Of a stretch of DNA of 64,000 nucleotides, positions 9,142-17,783 are shown in pieces. The translations under genes and the position numbers were made by a program. The notes beneath the pieces are model-generated. The model saw nothing but the letters and a program-made list of their open reading frames with translations, made no database searches and was not told where the DNA came from. Positions within the stretch are counted from its first letter, which is position 1, and each line of letters opens with the position of its first letter. This DNA comes from Mesorhizobium sp. dw_380 (lineage in GTDB: Bacteria; Pseudomonadota; Alphaproteobacteria; Rhizobiales; Rhizobiaceae), in NCBI RefSeq assembly GCF_018588885.1, contig NZ_JAFFIW010000002.1, positions 186,001-250,000 of the forward strand, written 5' to 3'.

Positions 9142-9175
9142 TCTGGTCTCCATAACAGGCTCTGGAATTCCCGTG

Positions 9176-9190
9176 TATTGTCAGACAATA
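9176..9190. promoter_or_regulatory. FadR/FCD-type operator palindrome
   Basis: TATTGTCAGACAATA is a perfect palindrome around a single central base. Its core TTGTCAGACAA fits the TNGTNNNACNA pattern bound by FadR-subfamily GntR proteins. It lies in the 120-bp divergent region between the SDR gene and the beta-hydroxyacid dehydrogenase gene, close to two FadR-type regulator genes. Confidence 0.75.
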
Positions 9191-9261
9191 TTGCTTTCTG
9201 CAACCGCATATGGCTAAAACGGCGGCGACATTATCGATAATCCCGAAATAGGACTGATAAC

Positions 9262-10200
9262 ATGAACACGACTGCCGCGCGCGAAACGATCGGCTTCATC
9301 GGCCTTGGCCTGATGGGACACGGGATCGCCAAGAACATCGTCGACAAGGGCTATCCCCTGACATTCCTTGGCCGCAAGAACCGCAAACCGGCGGAAGACC
9401 TTCTTGGTCGTGGCGCCAAGGAGGCGGCGACCTCACGCGATGTCGCGGCGGCATCTGGTATCGTCTTCATCTGCGTCACCGGTTCGCGCGAAGTGGAAGC
9501 CATCATCCGCGGCCCCGGCGGCCTCAAGGAAGGCTTGAAAAAAGGCTCGGTCGTCATCGATTGCTCGACCTCGGACCCGGTCTCCACCGTGGCGCTCGCG
9601 GCCGAGCTCAACGCGCTCGGGATCGACTATGTCGACGCGCCGCTGAGCCGCACCCCCAAAGAAGCTTGGGAAGGCACGCTCGACGCCATGGTCGGTGCGC
9701 CCGACGCCGTCTTTGCCAGGGTGAAGCCGGTGATCGAAACCTGGGCTGGCCGCATTGTGCACATTGGCGACACCGGCGACGGCCACCGCATGAAACTGCT
9801 CAACAATTTCATCTCGCTGGGCTATGCCGCCATCTATTCCGAGGCGCTTGCCCTGGCCGAAAAGGTCGGCATCTCGCCGCCGCGCTTCGACAGCGTCATC
9901 CGCAACGGCCGCATGGACTGCGGCTTCTACCAGACTTTCATGCGCTGGACGCTGGAAGGCGATCGTGACGCCCACAAATTCACCATCGCCAACGCCTTCA
10001 AGGACCTGACCTATCTGGAATCGATGGCGGGCGCCGCCGGCATCGCCAACCCGCTCGGCAATGCCACCAAGAATTCATTCGCCGGCGCTCATGCCACCGG
10101 CCCGGCCGAACAGTTCGTGCCGATGCTGGCCACCCATATCGGCAAGGTGAACGGCGTCGACCTGATGCCGATGAAGGACGGCAAGAAGCAGACGATTTGA
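9262..10200 (+). CDS. NAD(P)-dependent beta-hydroxyacid dehydrogenase (HIBADH / tartronate-semialdehyde reductase family)
   Basis: A 312-residue two-domain dehydrogenase. The N-terminal Rossmann domain opens with IGFIGLGLMGHGIAKN (residues 11-26). The substrate loop DAPLSRTPKEAWEGTL follows, and the catalytic-lysine helix GHRMKLLNNF lies around residue 177, where Lys is the expected proton donor. The family oxidises or reduces 3-hydroxyacids such as tartronate semialdehyde and 3-hydroxyisobutyrate. It is divergent from an SDR and probably shares its FadR-type operator, so the pair may act in one sugar-acid or hydroxyacid pathway. AGGA lies before the ATG. Confidence 0.88.
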   Translation: MNTTAARETIGFIGLGLMGHGIAKNIVDKGYPLTFLGRKNRKPAEDLLGRGAKEAATSRDVAAASGIVFICVTGSREVEAIIRGPGGLKEGLKKGSVVIDCSTSDPVSTVALAAELNALGIDYVDAPLSRTPKEAWEGTLDAMVGAPDAVFARVKPVIETWAGRIVHIGDTGDGHRMKLLNNFISLGYAAIYSEALALAEKVGISPPRFDSVIRNGRMDCGFYQTFMRWTLEGDRDAHKFTIANAFKDLTYLESMAGAAGIANPLGNATKNSFAGAHATGPAEQFVPMLATHIGKVNGVDLMPMKDGKKQTI

Positions 10201-10208
10201 AACGCACC

Positions 10209-10516
10209 CGCCGATGGTTTCGCCAATTGGCAACGTACGGACGCCAGCATCGCGGCCAGCCCCTTCTCCCCGTCACTATACGGGGAGAAGTGCCCGGCAG
10301 GGCGATGAGGGGCAGCGCCGGCGTTAGGAGGTGATTGAGCAGGCACGGCCTGTTCAATCGGTCCCGCCCGCGAACCGGATAGATAGGTAACAGCACGGGT
10401 TGGTGCATGGTCCCGCATCATCAGCGCCCGTCGGCGCCGCCCCTCATTGTCCTGCCGGACATTTCTCCCCGTATAGTGACGGGGAGAAAGACGCTCTCGC
10501 CGATGGTTTCGCCAAT
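10209..10516. repeat. Composite palindromic repeat between convergent genes
   Basis: The same 19-bp sequence CGCCGATGGTTTCGCCAAT occurs at 10209-10227 and 10498-10516. Between them are two arms in opposite orientation (about 10261-10310 and 10431-10490), each containing the hairpin CTCCCCGTCACTATACGGGGAG or its complement and a GAGGGGC(A/G)GCG box. The same boxes recur at 21057-21220 and, in variant form, at 57958-58110, so this is a dispersed family. The 355-bp gap holds no gene. It could serve as a bidirectional terminator. Confidence 0.75.
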
Positions 10517-10555
10517 CATCGTCGTTGCAAGAAAGGCGCAGCCCTTAGGATAAAA

Positions 10556-11353
10556 CTACCGCCGCCGGCTTCCGATCCCCTCATCGGTGTCGGCGAGCAG
10601 CTTGTGCACGGCGTTGCGCGCCGCCGCCGGGCGCTGCAGGCGAATGCTTTTCTCGATCGCTTCGTGAAGTTTCTGTGCCCGCCGCTGATCGGCGACCTGC
10701 CGCGTGGTGAAGACGAAGAGATGGTCGAGTGCGGACTCGATCAGCACGCCAAGCGGCACCAGCAGGTCGTTGCCCGAGGCGCGCAGGATGGCGAGGTGAA
10801 AGCGCGTGTCGGCGCGGATGCGTTCCGGCAGGTTCGCCGCCTCGCCCATCTCGCGGCAGGCGAGGCTGATCTCGGCCATCTGCTCGTCGCTGCGCCGTAT
10901 GGCGGCAAAGGCGCACGCTTCCGGTTCGATGATGTGGCGGAACTCCTGCACGGTGCGCAGGAACGCTTCGCGGTCGGGTGCGGTCGCGTACCAGGCAAGT
11001 ACGTCGCGGTCGAGCAGGTTCCAGCGCTCCTTCGGCTCGACCCAGCTGCCGATCTTGGGGCGTGATGCCAAAAGGCTCTTGGCCATCAGCATCTTGATCG
11101 CCTCGCGCACCGCCGAGCGGCTGACATTGAAGGTCTCGGCCCATTTGGCCTCGTTGGGCAGGATACTGCCGGGCGGATAGTCGCCGCGCACGATCCTGAG
11201 GCCAATTTCGCTGGCGAGCGAGGCATGGACGCTTGACCCGGGAAAGTGCGCCGCGTCCGCCCTTCGCACGACCGCCGGAGCGCGGTTGGCCGGATCGCGC
11301 TTGGCTTGCGCCTTGGCCCGGCTGGCTTGTTTCTTTGCCTTCTCGACGGGCAT
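10556..11353 (-). CDS. GntR-family regulator, FadR subfamily (FCD domain), copy 2
   Basis: A 265-residue paralogue of the regulator at 7366-8142. The winged helix-turn-helix (GDYPPGSILPNEAKW, VSRSAVREAIKML) and the FCD domain (EFRHIIEPEACAFAA, RADTRFHLAILR) are almost the same, while the lysine-rich N-terminus and the C-terminus have diverged. ATG 11353 gives an N-terminus like the paralogue; the frame is open further upstream without support. It sits just downstream of a binding-protein gene whose divergent promoter region contains a second FadR-type palindrome (12802-12814), so it probably controls that importer. Confidence 0.9.
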   Translation of the reverse strand: MPVEKAKKQASRAKAQAKRDPANRAPAVVRRADAAHFPGSSVHASLASEIGLRIVRGDYPPGSILPNEAKWAETFNVSRSAVREAIKMLMAKSLLASRPKIGSWVEPKERWNLLDRDVLAWYATAPDREAFLRTVQEFRHIIEPEACAFAAIRRSDEQMAEISLACREMGEAANLPERIRADTRFHLAILRASGNDLLVPLGVLIESALDHLFVFTTRQVADQRRAQKLHEAIEKSIRLQRPAAARNAVHKLLADTDEGIGSRRR

Positions 11354-11497
11354 CCATGTTCCAATTGGTTCGGCCGTCCGTCGCCCGGATTGATCCGGAC
11401 CTGAGTGCCGATCCCGCTGCCGAAATTCAAACTCCGGACGCGTCAAAGCTGGAGCCAATTGCCCCGGCTACCGCGTCTTCTCGAAGATTCGATGGAA

Positions 11498-11523
11498 CGG
11501 GGCGCCCGCTGCCGAGCGCCCCG
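11498..11523 (-). terminator. Stem-loop after the binding-protein gene
   Basis: Eight-bp GC arms (11498-11505, 11516-11523) around a 10-nt loop lie 12 bp past the stop of the binding-protein gene at 11535. Only a short TT follows on the minus strand, so it may be a weak terminator or a message-stabilising structure. Confidence 0.5.
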
Positions 11524-11534
11524 AAATCACGAGC

Positions 11535-12524
11535 CTACTTCTGGATGCAGGTGTCGACCGTGTCCTTGGTGCATTCGTCGAGGCCGGTGAACACCGGATC
11601 CGCGACCTTCTTGCCTTCGACCAGGTCGATCATCACCGACGGCGCCTTGTAGCCCATTTCGAAAGGCCGCTGGCCGACCAGCGCGGTGACAAGGCCATCC
11701 CTGGCGATCGCCACCTCGTCGCCGATCGTGTCGGCGGCGCCGACGACGAAGTCGTTCTTGGCCAGCCGGTCCTTCAGCGGGCCGAACAAGTCGCGATAGG
11801 GCTGCGGCGCGCCGAACAGCGGCCAGCCGCCCATGATGCCGAACGCATCGAGCTTGGGATTGGCGGCGAGGATGTCGGTCATCGCCTGCACGCCCTTGGC
11901 GCCGTCGTCATTGGTGAACACCGGGCAGCCGGCGACTTCCGTCCAGCCACCTTCGCCGGCAAGTGCCGCGAGCCCATCCTTGCCCGACAGCGCGTCACGC
12001 ATGCCTTGCGCGCGGCGCAGGATATTGTCCGCCGCCGGATTGCCCTCGATCGTGCAGATCGTGCCGCCTTTCGGCTTGGCCTTCTTGATGTATTCGCCGA
12101 TCTTCTTGCCCATCAGATAGTTGTCGGTGCCGAGATAGGTCTTGCGAAGTGCTGCGTCCTCCTTGGCAAGGTCGGCGTCGACGGTCATGATCGGGATCGT
12201 CGGATTGGCGCTCTTGATGGTCTGCGCGATCAGCGGCGCGTTGGACGGCGAAATCGCCATCGCCACCGTGTCGGGCTTGCTCAGCATGTCCTGCACGATC
12301 TGCGCTTCACCGGCCTCATCCGAGGTCGATGCCGGGCCCGTGTAGAAGCATGCATATTCCGAGCTGGCGTTTTCCTTGTTCCACTTCTCGCAACCCTGAT
12401 GGATGGCCTCGAAGAATGGATTGTCGAGACCTTTCACCACGATGACGAGTTGTTTCTTGGCCAAAGCCGGCCCAGCGCCAAGCGCCATCATGGCGACGGC
12501 GGCGAGCAGAAGTGATTTCCTCAT
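11535..12524 (-). CDS. Sugar ABC transporter substrate-binding protein (periplasmic)
   Basis: A 329-residue type-1 periplasmic binding protein with a signal peptide (MRKSLLLAAVAMMALGAGPALA-K). It opens with KQLVIVVKGLDNPFFEAIHQ, the ribose-binding-protein signature, and has late DAFGIMGGWPLFG and TALVGQRPFEMGY segments. The start at 12524 follows AAGGGAGG. Unusually it is divergent from its ATPase and permease genes (12997-14797) rather than in the same operon, so binding protein and transporter can be set to different levels from one control region. Ligand not determined. Confidence 0.88.
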   Translation of the reverse strand: MRKSLLLAAVAMMALGAGPALAKKQLVIVVKGLDNPFFEAIHQGCEKWNKENASSEYACFYTGPASTSDEAGEAQIVQDMLSKPDTVAMAISPSNAPLIAQTIKSANPTIPIMTVDADLAKEDAALRKTYLGTDNYLMGKKIGEYIKKAKPKGGTICTIEGNPAADNILRRAQGMRDALSGKDGLAALAGEGGWTEVAGCPVFTNDDGAKGVQAMTDILAANPKLDAFGIMGGWPLFGAPQPYRDLFGPLKDRLAKNDFVVGAADTIGDEVAIARDGLVTALVGQRPFEMGYKAPSVMIDLVEGKKVADPVFTGLDECTKDTVDTCIQK

Positions 12525-12801
12525 GTCAGTCCTCCCTTGAAACAAACGGACACGGCGTGCCCGCCACACAAACCAGCCCGGTGCGGGACGACAGAGGATC
12601 GTTATGCGAGCGCTCTTGACGTCGGGCCAGGCCGATAAGCATTTCCAGATGCGGCTTCGGATCCGGCTCACACACACAGGTGCCTCCGGAGCGTCGACCG
12701 ATAAACCTCCGCCGAATTCCACTCGGCGAACCGCCAGTGGGGATCGGCATAATCTCCTCCGACGCTTAGCTAATATCGGCTCGCCGCCAACGTCAATGCT
12801 A

Positions 12802-12814
12802 TTTGTCCTACAAA
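12802..12814. promoter_or_regulatory. FadR/FCD-type operator palindrome
   Basis: TTTGTCCTACAAA has 5-bp arms around CCT, and its core TTGTCCTACAA fits TNGTNNNACNA. It lies in an AT-rich part of the 472-bp divergent region (12525-12996) between the binding-protein gene and the ATPase/permease genes. It shares TTGTC-NN-ACAA with the site at 9176-9190. No gene is seen in the rest of this gap. Confidence 0.65.
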
Positions 12815-12996
12815 ACTGATTTTTAGAATAATAAGGCTCTAATACATCCGACAATTGATTGACGCGCGCCGGCTTTTGCGTAAAAGAACGCTGACGCTGC
12901 TTCCGGGAGGAGCCGGGAAGAGCGAGGCCAAAGCAGCGCCGGCATTAACGCCGGGAACAGCGGCAGGGTCGTAAGGCACAGGGAGGCAAAAGGCTG

Positions 12997-13740
12997 GTGG
13001 CGGTTCTCGAACTCACCAATATCTCTAAGCATTTCGGCGCCATCCAGGCCGTCAACGACGTGTCGCTGTCGATCGAGCCAGGCCAGGTCGTCGGCCTGAT
13101 GGGCGACAATGGTGCCGGCAAGTCGACGCTGGTCAAGATGATCGCCGGCAACTTCCCGCCCAGCCACGGCACCATGAAGATGGACGACAGGGAGTTGATC
13201 CTGCACAAGCCGGCGGAAGCCCGCCAACACGGCATCGAGATCGTCCATCAGGACCTGGCGCTTTGCAACAATCTGACCGCGGCGGCGAATGTCTATCTCG
13301 GCCGCGAATTGCGCCGCGGCGTCGGTCCGTTCCGCATCCTCGACTATGCCACGATGTACAAGCGCGCCGGCCAGCTCTTCGCCGAGTTGAAGTCCGAAAC
13401 CCGACCGCGCGATCTCGTCAAGCAGATGTCGGGCGGCCAGCGCCAGGCGGTAGCGATCGCTCGCACCATGCTGTCGCAGGCCAAGATCGTGCTGATGGAC
13501 GAGCCGACCGCGGCGATCTCGGTCAGGCAGGTCGCCGAAGTGCTGAACCTGATCCGCCATCTGCGCGATCAGGGCATCGCTGTCGTGCTGATCAGCCATC
13601 GCATGCCCGACGTCTTCGACGTCGCCGATCGCGTCATCGTCATGCGACGCGGCAGGAAGGTGGCCGACAAGAAGATCGCCTTGAGCTCGCCCGAGGAAGT
13701 CACCGGGCTGATCACCGGCGCCATAGAGCAGGTCTCGTGA
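12997..13740 (+). CDS. CUT2-type sugar ABC transporter ATP-binding protein, single ABC domain
   Basis: A 247-residue ATPase with one complete ABC domain: Walker A GDNGAGKST, Q-loop IVHQDLALC, signature MSGGQRQ, Walker B IVLMDEPTAAI and switch His in VVLISHRM. Most CUT2 ATPases are double-domain; this half-size form resembles FrcA of rhizobial fructose importers and must act as a dimer. The start is GTG 12997, ten bp after GGGAGG. It is followed by the permease gene 58 bp later. Confidence 0.88.
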   Translation: MAVLELTNISKHFGAIQAVNDVSLSIEPGQVVGLMGDNGAGKSTLVKMIAGNFPPSHGTMKMDDRELILHKPAEARQHGIEIVHQDLALCNNLTAAANVYLGRELRRGVGPFRILDYATMYKRAGQLFAELKSETRPRDLVKQMSGGQRQAVAIARTMLSQAKIVLMDEPTAAISVRQVAEVLNLIRHLRDQGIAVVLISHRMPDVFDVADRVIVMRRGRKVADKKIALSSPEEVTGLITGAIEQVS

Positions 13741-13798
13741 GCGCGGCTAACCCGGATTTCACCAGGCTGGCTCGCATCGCCGGCAGGAAAGGTCGATA

Positions 13799-14797
13799 AT
13801 GGCAGTCACCCTTGACCAGACGATCGCACAGAAACAGCACACCTTGCTGTCGCGCCTGTTCTCCAGCCAGACCTTCTGGGTGGTGATCGCCGTCATCCTG
13901 GCCTGTATTTTCCTGTCGTTCGCCACCGACGCCTTCGCCACGTCGAAGAACCTCTACAATATCACCCGCAACATCACCTTCGTCGCCATCGTCGCGCTCG
14001 GCATGACCTTCGTCATCATCACCGGCGGCATCGACCTGTCGGTCGGCTCGGTGCTGTGCCTGTGCTCAATGGTGCTGGCCGTCACCATGCATGCGGGGTT
14101 TTCGATCGAGGTCGGCATCCTGGCCACCATCGCCACCGCGCTCGTCATTGGCGGTTTCAACGGCATATTGATCGCCTATCTCGGCTTCCCGCCCTTCGTG
14201 GTGACGCTCGGCATGCTGTCGATTGCCCGCAGCCTTGCCATGGTCGCCTCCAACAACACCGTTGTCTTCCAGTTTGGGCCTGACCACGACAAGCTGCTGG
14301 CGCTCGGCGGCGGCGCCTGGGTCTTCGGCATCGCCAATCCGGTGCTCTACATGATCCTGCTGGCGCTGATCACCGGTTTCACCCTGCGCTGGACCAAGTT
14401 CGGCCGCCATATCTTCGCCATTGGCGGCAATGAGCACGCGGCGACGCTGACCGGCGTGCCCGTGCGTCAGATCAAGGTCGCCGTCTACATGATCTCGGCG
14501 CTGTCGGCGGGCATTGCCGGCATCATACAGACCGGATGGCTGGGTGCGGTCACCACCAATCTCGGCACCGGCATGGAACTGCAGGTGATCGCGGCCACCG
14601 TCATCGGCGGCGCCAATCTGGCCGGCGGCGTCGGCACCGCTTTCGGTGCCATTGTCGGTGCGGCCCTCATCGAGGTGATCCGCAACAGTCTCGGCCTGCT
14701 CGGCATCAACGCGTTTTGGCAAGGTACATTCATCGGCGGCGCCATCCTGATGGCGGTGCTGTTCGACCGCATCCGCAACTTCCGCCGCAGCGACTGA
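13799..14797 (+). CDS. CUT2 sugar ABC transporter permease (RbsC family)
   Basis: A 332-residue inner-membrane permease. It shows GGIDLSVGSVL at about residues 79-89, multiple hydrophobic helices and the late VIGGANLAGGVGTAFG segment of the RbsC family. It pairs with the half-size ATPase just upstream and, presumably, with the divergent binding protein at 11535-12524. Only one permease gene is present, so a homodimer is expected. Confidence 0.9.
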   Translation: MAVTLDQTIAQKQHTLLSRLFSSQTFWVVIAVILACIFLSFATDAFATSKNLYNITRNITFVAIVALGMTFVIITGGIDLSVGSVLCLCSMVLAVTMHAGFSIEVGILATIATALVIGGFNGILIAYLGFPPFVVTLGMLSIARSLAMVASNNTVVFQFGPDHDKLLALGGGAWVFGIANPVLYMILLALITGFTLRWTKFGRHIFAIGGNEHAATLTGVPVRQIKVAVYMISALSAGIAGIIQTGWLGAVTTNLGTGMELQVIAATVIGGANLAGGVGTAFGAIVGAALIEVIRNSLGLLGINAFWQGTFIGGAILMAVLFDRIRNFRRSD

Positions 14798-14976
14798 GAG
14801 CCTGATCGCCGCCGAAGCGCTGTTCGTTCCGGTTCCTATCGGTCAGTCTGAAAATCGGCCGAAGTGGCGCCTCGCAGGCACCGGCCAAGAGCCGATGCCT
14901 TGACGGAACCTGGAAACGGGCCGCACAATCCCCATGCAGGCGAAGGGAGGCCAGTCGCCTGCGGGAGGATATACCC

Positions 14977-15804
14977 ATGACGGAAGCGATCAGGCTCTAC
15001 TGGGGCCGGTTCGGACATGTTTCTGTCCTGAATGTCGCAAGCGACTTCGTCACCCATGCCCATGTCGAGGCACACCTGATCATCTGGCTTGAAGGCACGG
15101 CCGGCGAGATGACCATCGGCCGCGAGACGGTCCGGCTTGGGCCCTGCACCGCCGCCGGCATCAATTCTTTCCAGCCGCACAGCCACGTGCTGTCGCACAA
15201 CGGCAGGCCAGGCCTGTTCCTCGCCTTCTACATCGATCCAGACTGGGCCCGCCGTCGGCGCGACCTGCCCTCGTCGGCGCCGCTGTTTTCGCAGGCGGCA
15301 ATCACGCTGGAGCCCTGGCTGCACCAGGCCGCCGCCAGCCTGCTCGACCATCTGACCGACAATGAAAGCGTCGACGACGTCGCCAATTACGAGATCGAGC
15401 GCTTCATCGACAGTGTGCTCGATGCCGCCGACGCATCGGCGCCGCACGAGGCGCGCGCCCGCATCAACACCATGCAGGATTTCCGTGTCCGCAAGGCGAT
15501 CCAGCTGATGAAGGCCAATATCTGCGAACGCATCTCCTTCGACGATGTTGCGCGCAGCGTCGGCCTGTCGCGGCCGCATTTCTTCGCTCTGTTCAAGGAA
15601 CAGACCAATCTGACGCCCAACGTCTACTGGAACACGCTGCGCATGGAAGAAGCGGTGCGGCAGCTGCAGTGGTCGCAGGAGCCGCTGATTTCGGTCGCCT
15701 GCAATCTCGGTTTCACCACGCAAGGCAATTTCTCGCGCTTCTTCCGCGACCATGTCGGCGTCCCGCCGACGCTCTACCGCGAGGCCGCGCGGGCAACGGC
15801 CTGA
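14977..15804 (+). CDS. AraC-family transcriptional regulator
   Basis: A 275-residue regulator with an N-terminal cupin-like effector domain (HAHVEAHLIIWLEG) and a C-terminal double helix-turn-helix (ERISFDDVARSVGLSRPHFF, then PLISVACNLGFTTQGNFSR). GGGAGGA precedes the ATG. It lies 121 bp upstream of, and in the same direction as, the molybdoenzyme gene set. A pair of direct repeats spaced two helical turns apart occurs in that gap, so it probably activates the set. The 179 bp before it contain only a small inverted repeat. Confidence 0.88.
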   Translation: MTEAIRLYWGRFGHVSVLNVASDFVTHAHVEAHLIIWLEGTAGEMTIGRETVRLGPCTAAGINSFQPHSHVLSHNGRPGLFLAFYIDPDWARRRRDLPSSAPLFSQAAITLEPWLHQAAASLLDHLTDNESVDDVANYEIERFIDSVLDAADASAPHEARARINTMQDFRVRKAIQLMKANICERISFDDVARSVGLSRPHFFALFKEQTNLTPNVYWNTLRMEEAVRQLQWSQEPLISVACNLGFTTQGNFSRFFRDHVGVPPTLYREAARATA

Positions 15805-15838
15805 GGGCCGTCTTGTCGATCTCGCTTTTTCAGACTCC

Positions 15839-15869
15839 TTGATACGCGCTCAAGACGCTTTGATAAGCG
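15839..15869 (+). promoter_or_regulatory. Direct repeats, candidate AraC-type activator site
   Basis: TTGATACGCG (15839-15848) and TTGATAAGCG (15860-15869) are direct repeats with 9 of 10 bases identical and a 21-bp period, the geometry AraC-family activators prefer. They lie between the AraC gene and the first gene of the molybdoenzyme set. Confidence 0.5.
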
Positions 15870-15925
15870 TCGCCCGAACCAGCGCCCTACCCTTGCCGCA
15901 ACGATCATCCGCAAGGGAACATCAT

Positions 15926-16369
15926 ATGGCCAAGGTCACCATCTCCAGCGTCATCGATGCGCCTGTCGAAAAGGTCTGGGCGCGCATACGCGACTTCAAC
16001 GGCCTGCCGGGCTGGCATCCCCGCATGGTCGAAAGCCATATCGAGGACGGCAAGGACGCCACCACGATCGGCTGCGTCCGCAACTTCCAGCTCGCCAGCG
16101 GCGCGCGGCTGCGCGAAAAACTGCTCGATTTCTCAGATGACGATTTCCTCGTCAGCTATTCCATCCTGGAAACGCCGCAGCCGCTCACCAATCACAAGGC
16201 AACGCTGCATCTCAGGCGCGTCACCGATGGCGACCGCACCTACGCCGAATGGACCGCCAGCTTCGACGCCGCCCCAGAGGACGCCGACAAGCTGGCCGAG
16301 GGCATGGGCGCCAACGTCTTCCAGGGCGGTTTCAACGCCCTGAAGAGCCATTTCGCCGGCCAGAGCTGA
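15926..16369 (+). CDS. SRPBCC family protein (CoxG/polyketide-cyclase-like)
   Basis: A 147-residue START-like protein, recognised by VTISSVIDAPVEKVWARIRD at the start, the WHP motif (LPGWHPRMVES) and the pattern of a lipid/ligand-binding helix-grip fold. SRPBCC proteins such as CoxG often sit beside molybdenum hydroxylase genes, where they are thought to help membrane attachment or maturation. Here it is the first gene of such a set and ends 11 bp before the FAD subunit gene. Its own substrate is unknown. AAGGGA lies before the ATG. Confidence 0.8.
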   Translation: MAKVTISSVIDAPVEKVWARIRDFNGLPGWHPRMVESHIEDGKDATTIGCVRNFQLASGARLREKLLDFSDDDFLVSYSILETPQPLTNHKATLHLRRVTDGDRTYAEWTASFDAAPEDADKLAEGMGANVFQGGFNALKSHFAGQS

Positions 16370-16380
16370 AGGAACGGGCC

Positions 16381-17175
16381 ATGGCGCTGGCACTGCACAC
16401 TTTCGCAACGGTGAAGGACGCCAACGCGGCGCTGAAGGCGGCCGGCACCCGCTATCTCGGTGGTGGCACGCTGGTTATCCGCGCTGCCAATGAAGGCGAC
16501 GTCTCGGTCTCCGGCCTTATCAGGTCGATCGACCCGGCCCTGTCGGCTATTGCGATTGCCGGCGGCAAGGTCAGTATCGGCGCTTCCGTGACCATGGCGG
16601 CGATCGCCCGCCATCCTGAGCTCGGCATCCTCGCCAAGGCCGCGCGCGCCGTCGGTGGTCCGGCGGTCCGCAACATGGCGACCGTCGGCGGCAATCTGTT
16701 TGCGCCGGCGCCCTATGGCGACTTCGCGGTCGCCTTGCTGGCGCTCGATGCCATGGTCGGCACCGATGACGGTGAATTGCCCATAGAAACCTTCCTGGCC
16801 GGGCGGGACGGCAGCCGTGCCATCGTCACCTCGGTCAGTTTCACGCCTCCAAAGGCTGATGGCTTCCGCTTCCTAAAAGTGTCGCGGGTCAAGCCCAAGG
16901 GCGTCTCGGTGCTCAGCATCGCCGCCGTTCTGGGGCAAGCCGCCGACGGCACCGTCTCCTCGGCGCGGATCGCGCTCGGCTGCATGGCGGACCGGCCGAT
17001 GCGCGCCAAGACGGCGGAGAAGGCGCTGCTTGGCCGAAGCCTGACCAAGGACGGCATCGCACCGGCCCTGGCCGCCGCAGGCGAAGGCACCTCGCCCATC
17101 ACCGATCCGATCGCCACCGCCTGGTACCGCAACGAAGTTCTGCCGGTCCATCTCGGCCGGCTGCTGCTCAGCTAA
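16381..17175 (+). CDS. Xanthine-dehydrogenase-family FAD-binding subunit
   Basis: A 264-residue medium subunit that passes electrons from the iron-sulfur clusters to FAD. FAD-contact motifs GGGT (27-30) and TVGGNL (101-106) of the CoxM/XdhB family are present, and the C-terminal CO_deh_flav_C domain follows (VSRVKPKGVSVLSIAA). The ATG at 16381 is chosen over upstream starts because AAGGAA precedes it and the N-terminus then begins at the family start. It is followed by the 2Fe-2S and molybdopterin subunits. Confidence 0.9.
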   Translation: MALALHTFATVKDANAALKAAGTRYLGGGTLVIRAANEGDVSVSGLIRSIDPALSAIAIAGGKVSIGASVTMAAIARHPELGILAKAARAVGGPAVRNMATVGGNLFAPAPYGDFAVALLALDAMVGTDDGELPIETFLAGRDGSRAIVTSVSFTPPKADGFRFLKVSRVKPKGVSVLSIAAVLGQAADGTVSSARIALGCMADRPMRAKTAEKALLGRSLTKDGIAPALAAAGEGTSPITDPIATAWYRNEVLPVHLGRLLLS

Positions 17176-17287
17176 TGCTTGTCGCCCAAAAGTGCGAAGC
17201 GGTTTTGGGAGAACGACAAGCACAAAAATAAGTCCGTCGGGGGCGCGCGCCTGTCCAATCCATCGGGCAGGCGCGCAAGGAGGAAAC

Positions 17288-17770
17288 ATGGCGAAAGTCC
17301 CGGTTCAATTCACGCTCAACGGCTCTGAAAAGGCCGAATTCATCGACAGCGGCACGACGCTGCTCAACGCCTTGCGCGACAAAATCGGTGACACCTCGCC
17401 GAAAGGCGGCTGCCATCAGGGCACTTGCGGCGCCTGCTCCGTCATCATCGACGGCGAGCTCCGTCTCTCCTGTCTGACGCTCGCCGAAACCTGCGATGGC
17501 GCGGCCATCACCACGACATTGGGCCTCGCCGAAGGCGGCGTGATGCATCCCCTGCAGCGCGCCTTTCTCGACACCTTCGCCACGCAATGCGGCTTCTGCA
17601 CCCCGGGCATGATCATGGCGGCCAAGGTGCTGCTCGACCACACGCCCAACCCCAGCCGCGACGAGGTTATCGAGGCTCTGTCGGGCAACATCTGCCGCTG
17701 CACCGGCTACGAGCCGATCATCCAGGCGGTGCTGCGGGCGGCCCGCGCCAATTCGCAGAATGCGGCCTGA
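17288..17770 (+). CDS. Xanthine-dehydrogenase-family 2Fe-2S subunit
   Basis: A 160-residue small subunit with two 2Fe-2S clusters. The plant-ferredoxin-type domain carries Cys42, Cys47, Cys50 and Cys62 (GCHQGTCGAC); the helical domain carries Cys101, Cys104, Cys136 and Cys138 (CGFCTPG, ICRCTGY). All eight ligands are present. ATG 17288 follows AAGGAGG. It links the molybdenum site to the FAD subunit. The 112-bp gap upstream contains no evident gene. Confidence 0.95.
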   Translation: MAKVPVQFTLNGSEKAEFIDSGTTLLNALRDKIGDTSPKGGCHQGTCGACSVIIDGELRLSCLTLAETCDGAAITTTLGLAEGGVMHPLQRAFLDTFATQCGFCTPGMIMAAKVLLDHTPNPSRDEVIEALSGNICRCTGYEPIIQAVLRAARANSQNAA

Positions 17771-17783
17771 GGGGACCAGAAGA

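Noticed and set aside
10209..10516. Direct repeats as a CRISPR array or an integrase attachment site
   Set aside because: Only two copies 270 bp apart, no spacers, no cas or integrase gene; the inverted arms between them fit a palindromic repeat element.
14836..15753. A 305-codon open frame on the minus strand
   Set aside because: Antisense to the AraC gene, whose double helix-turn-helix is clear.
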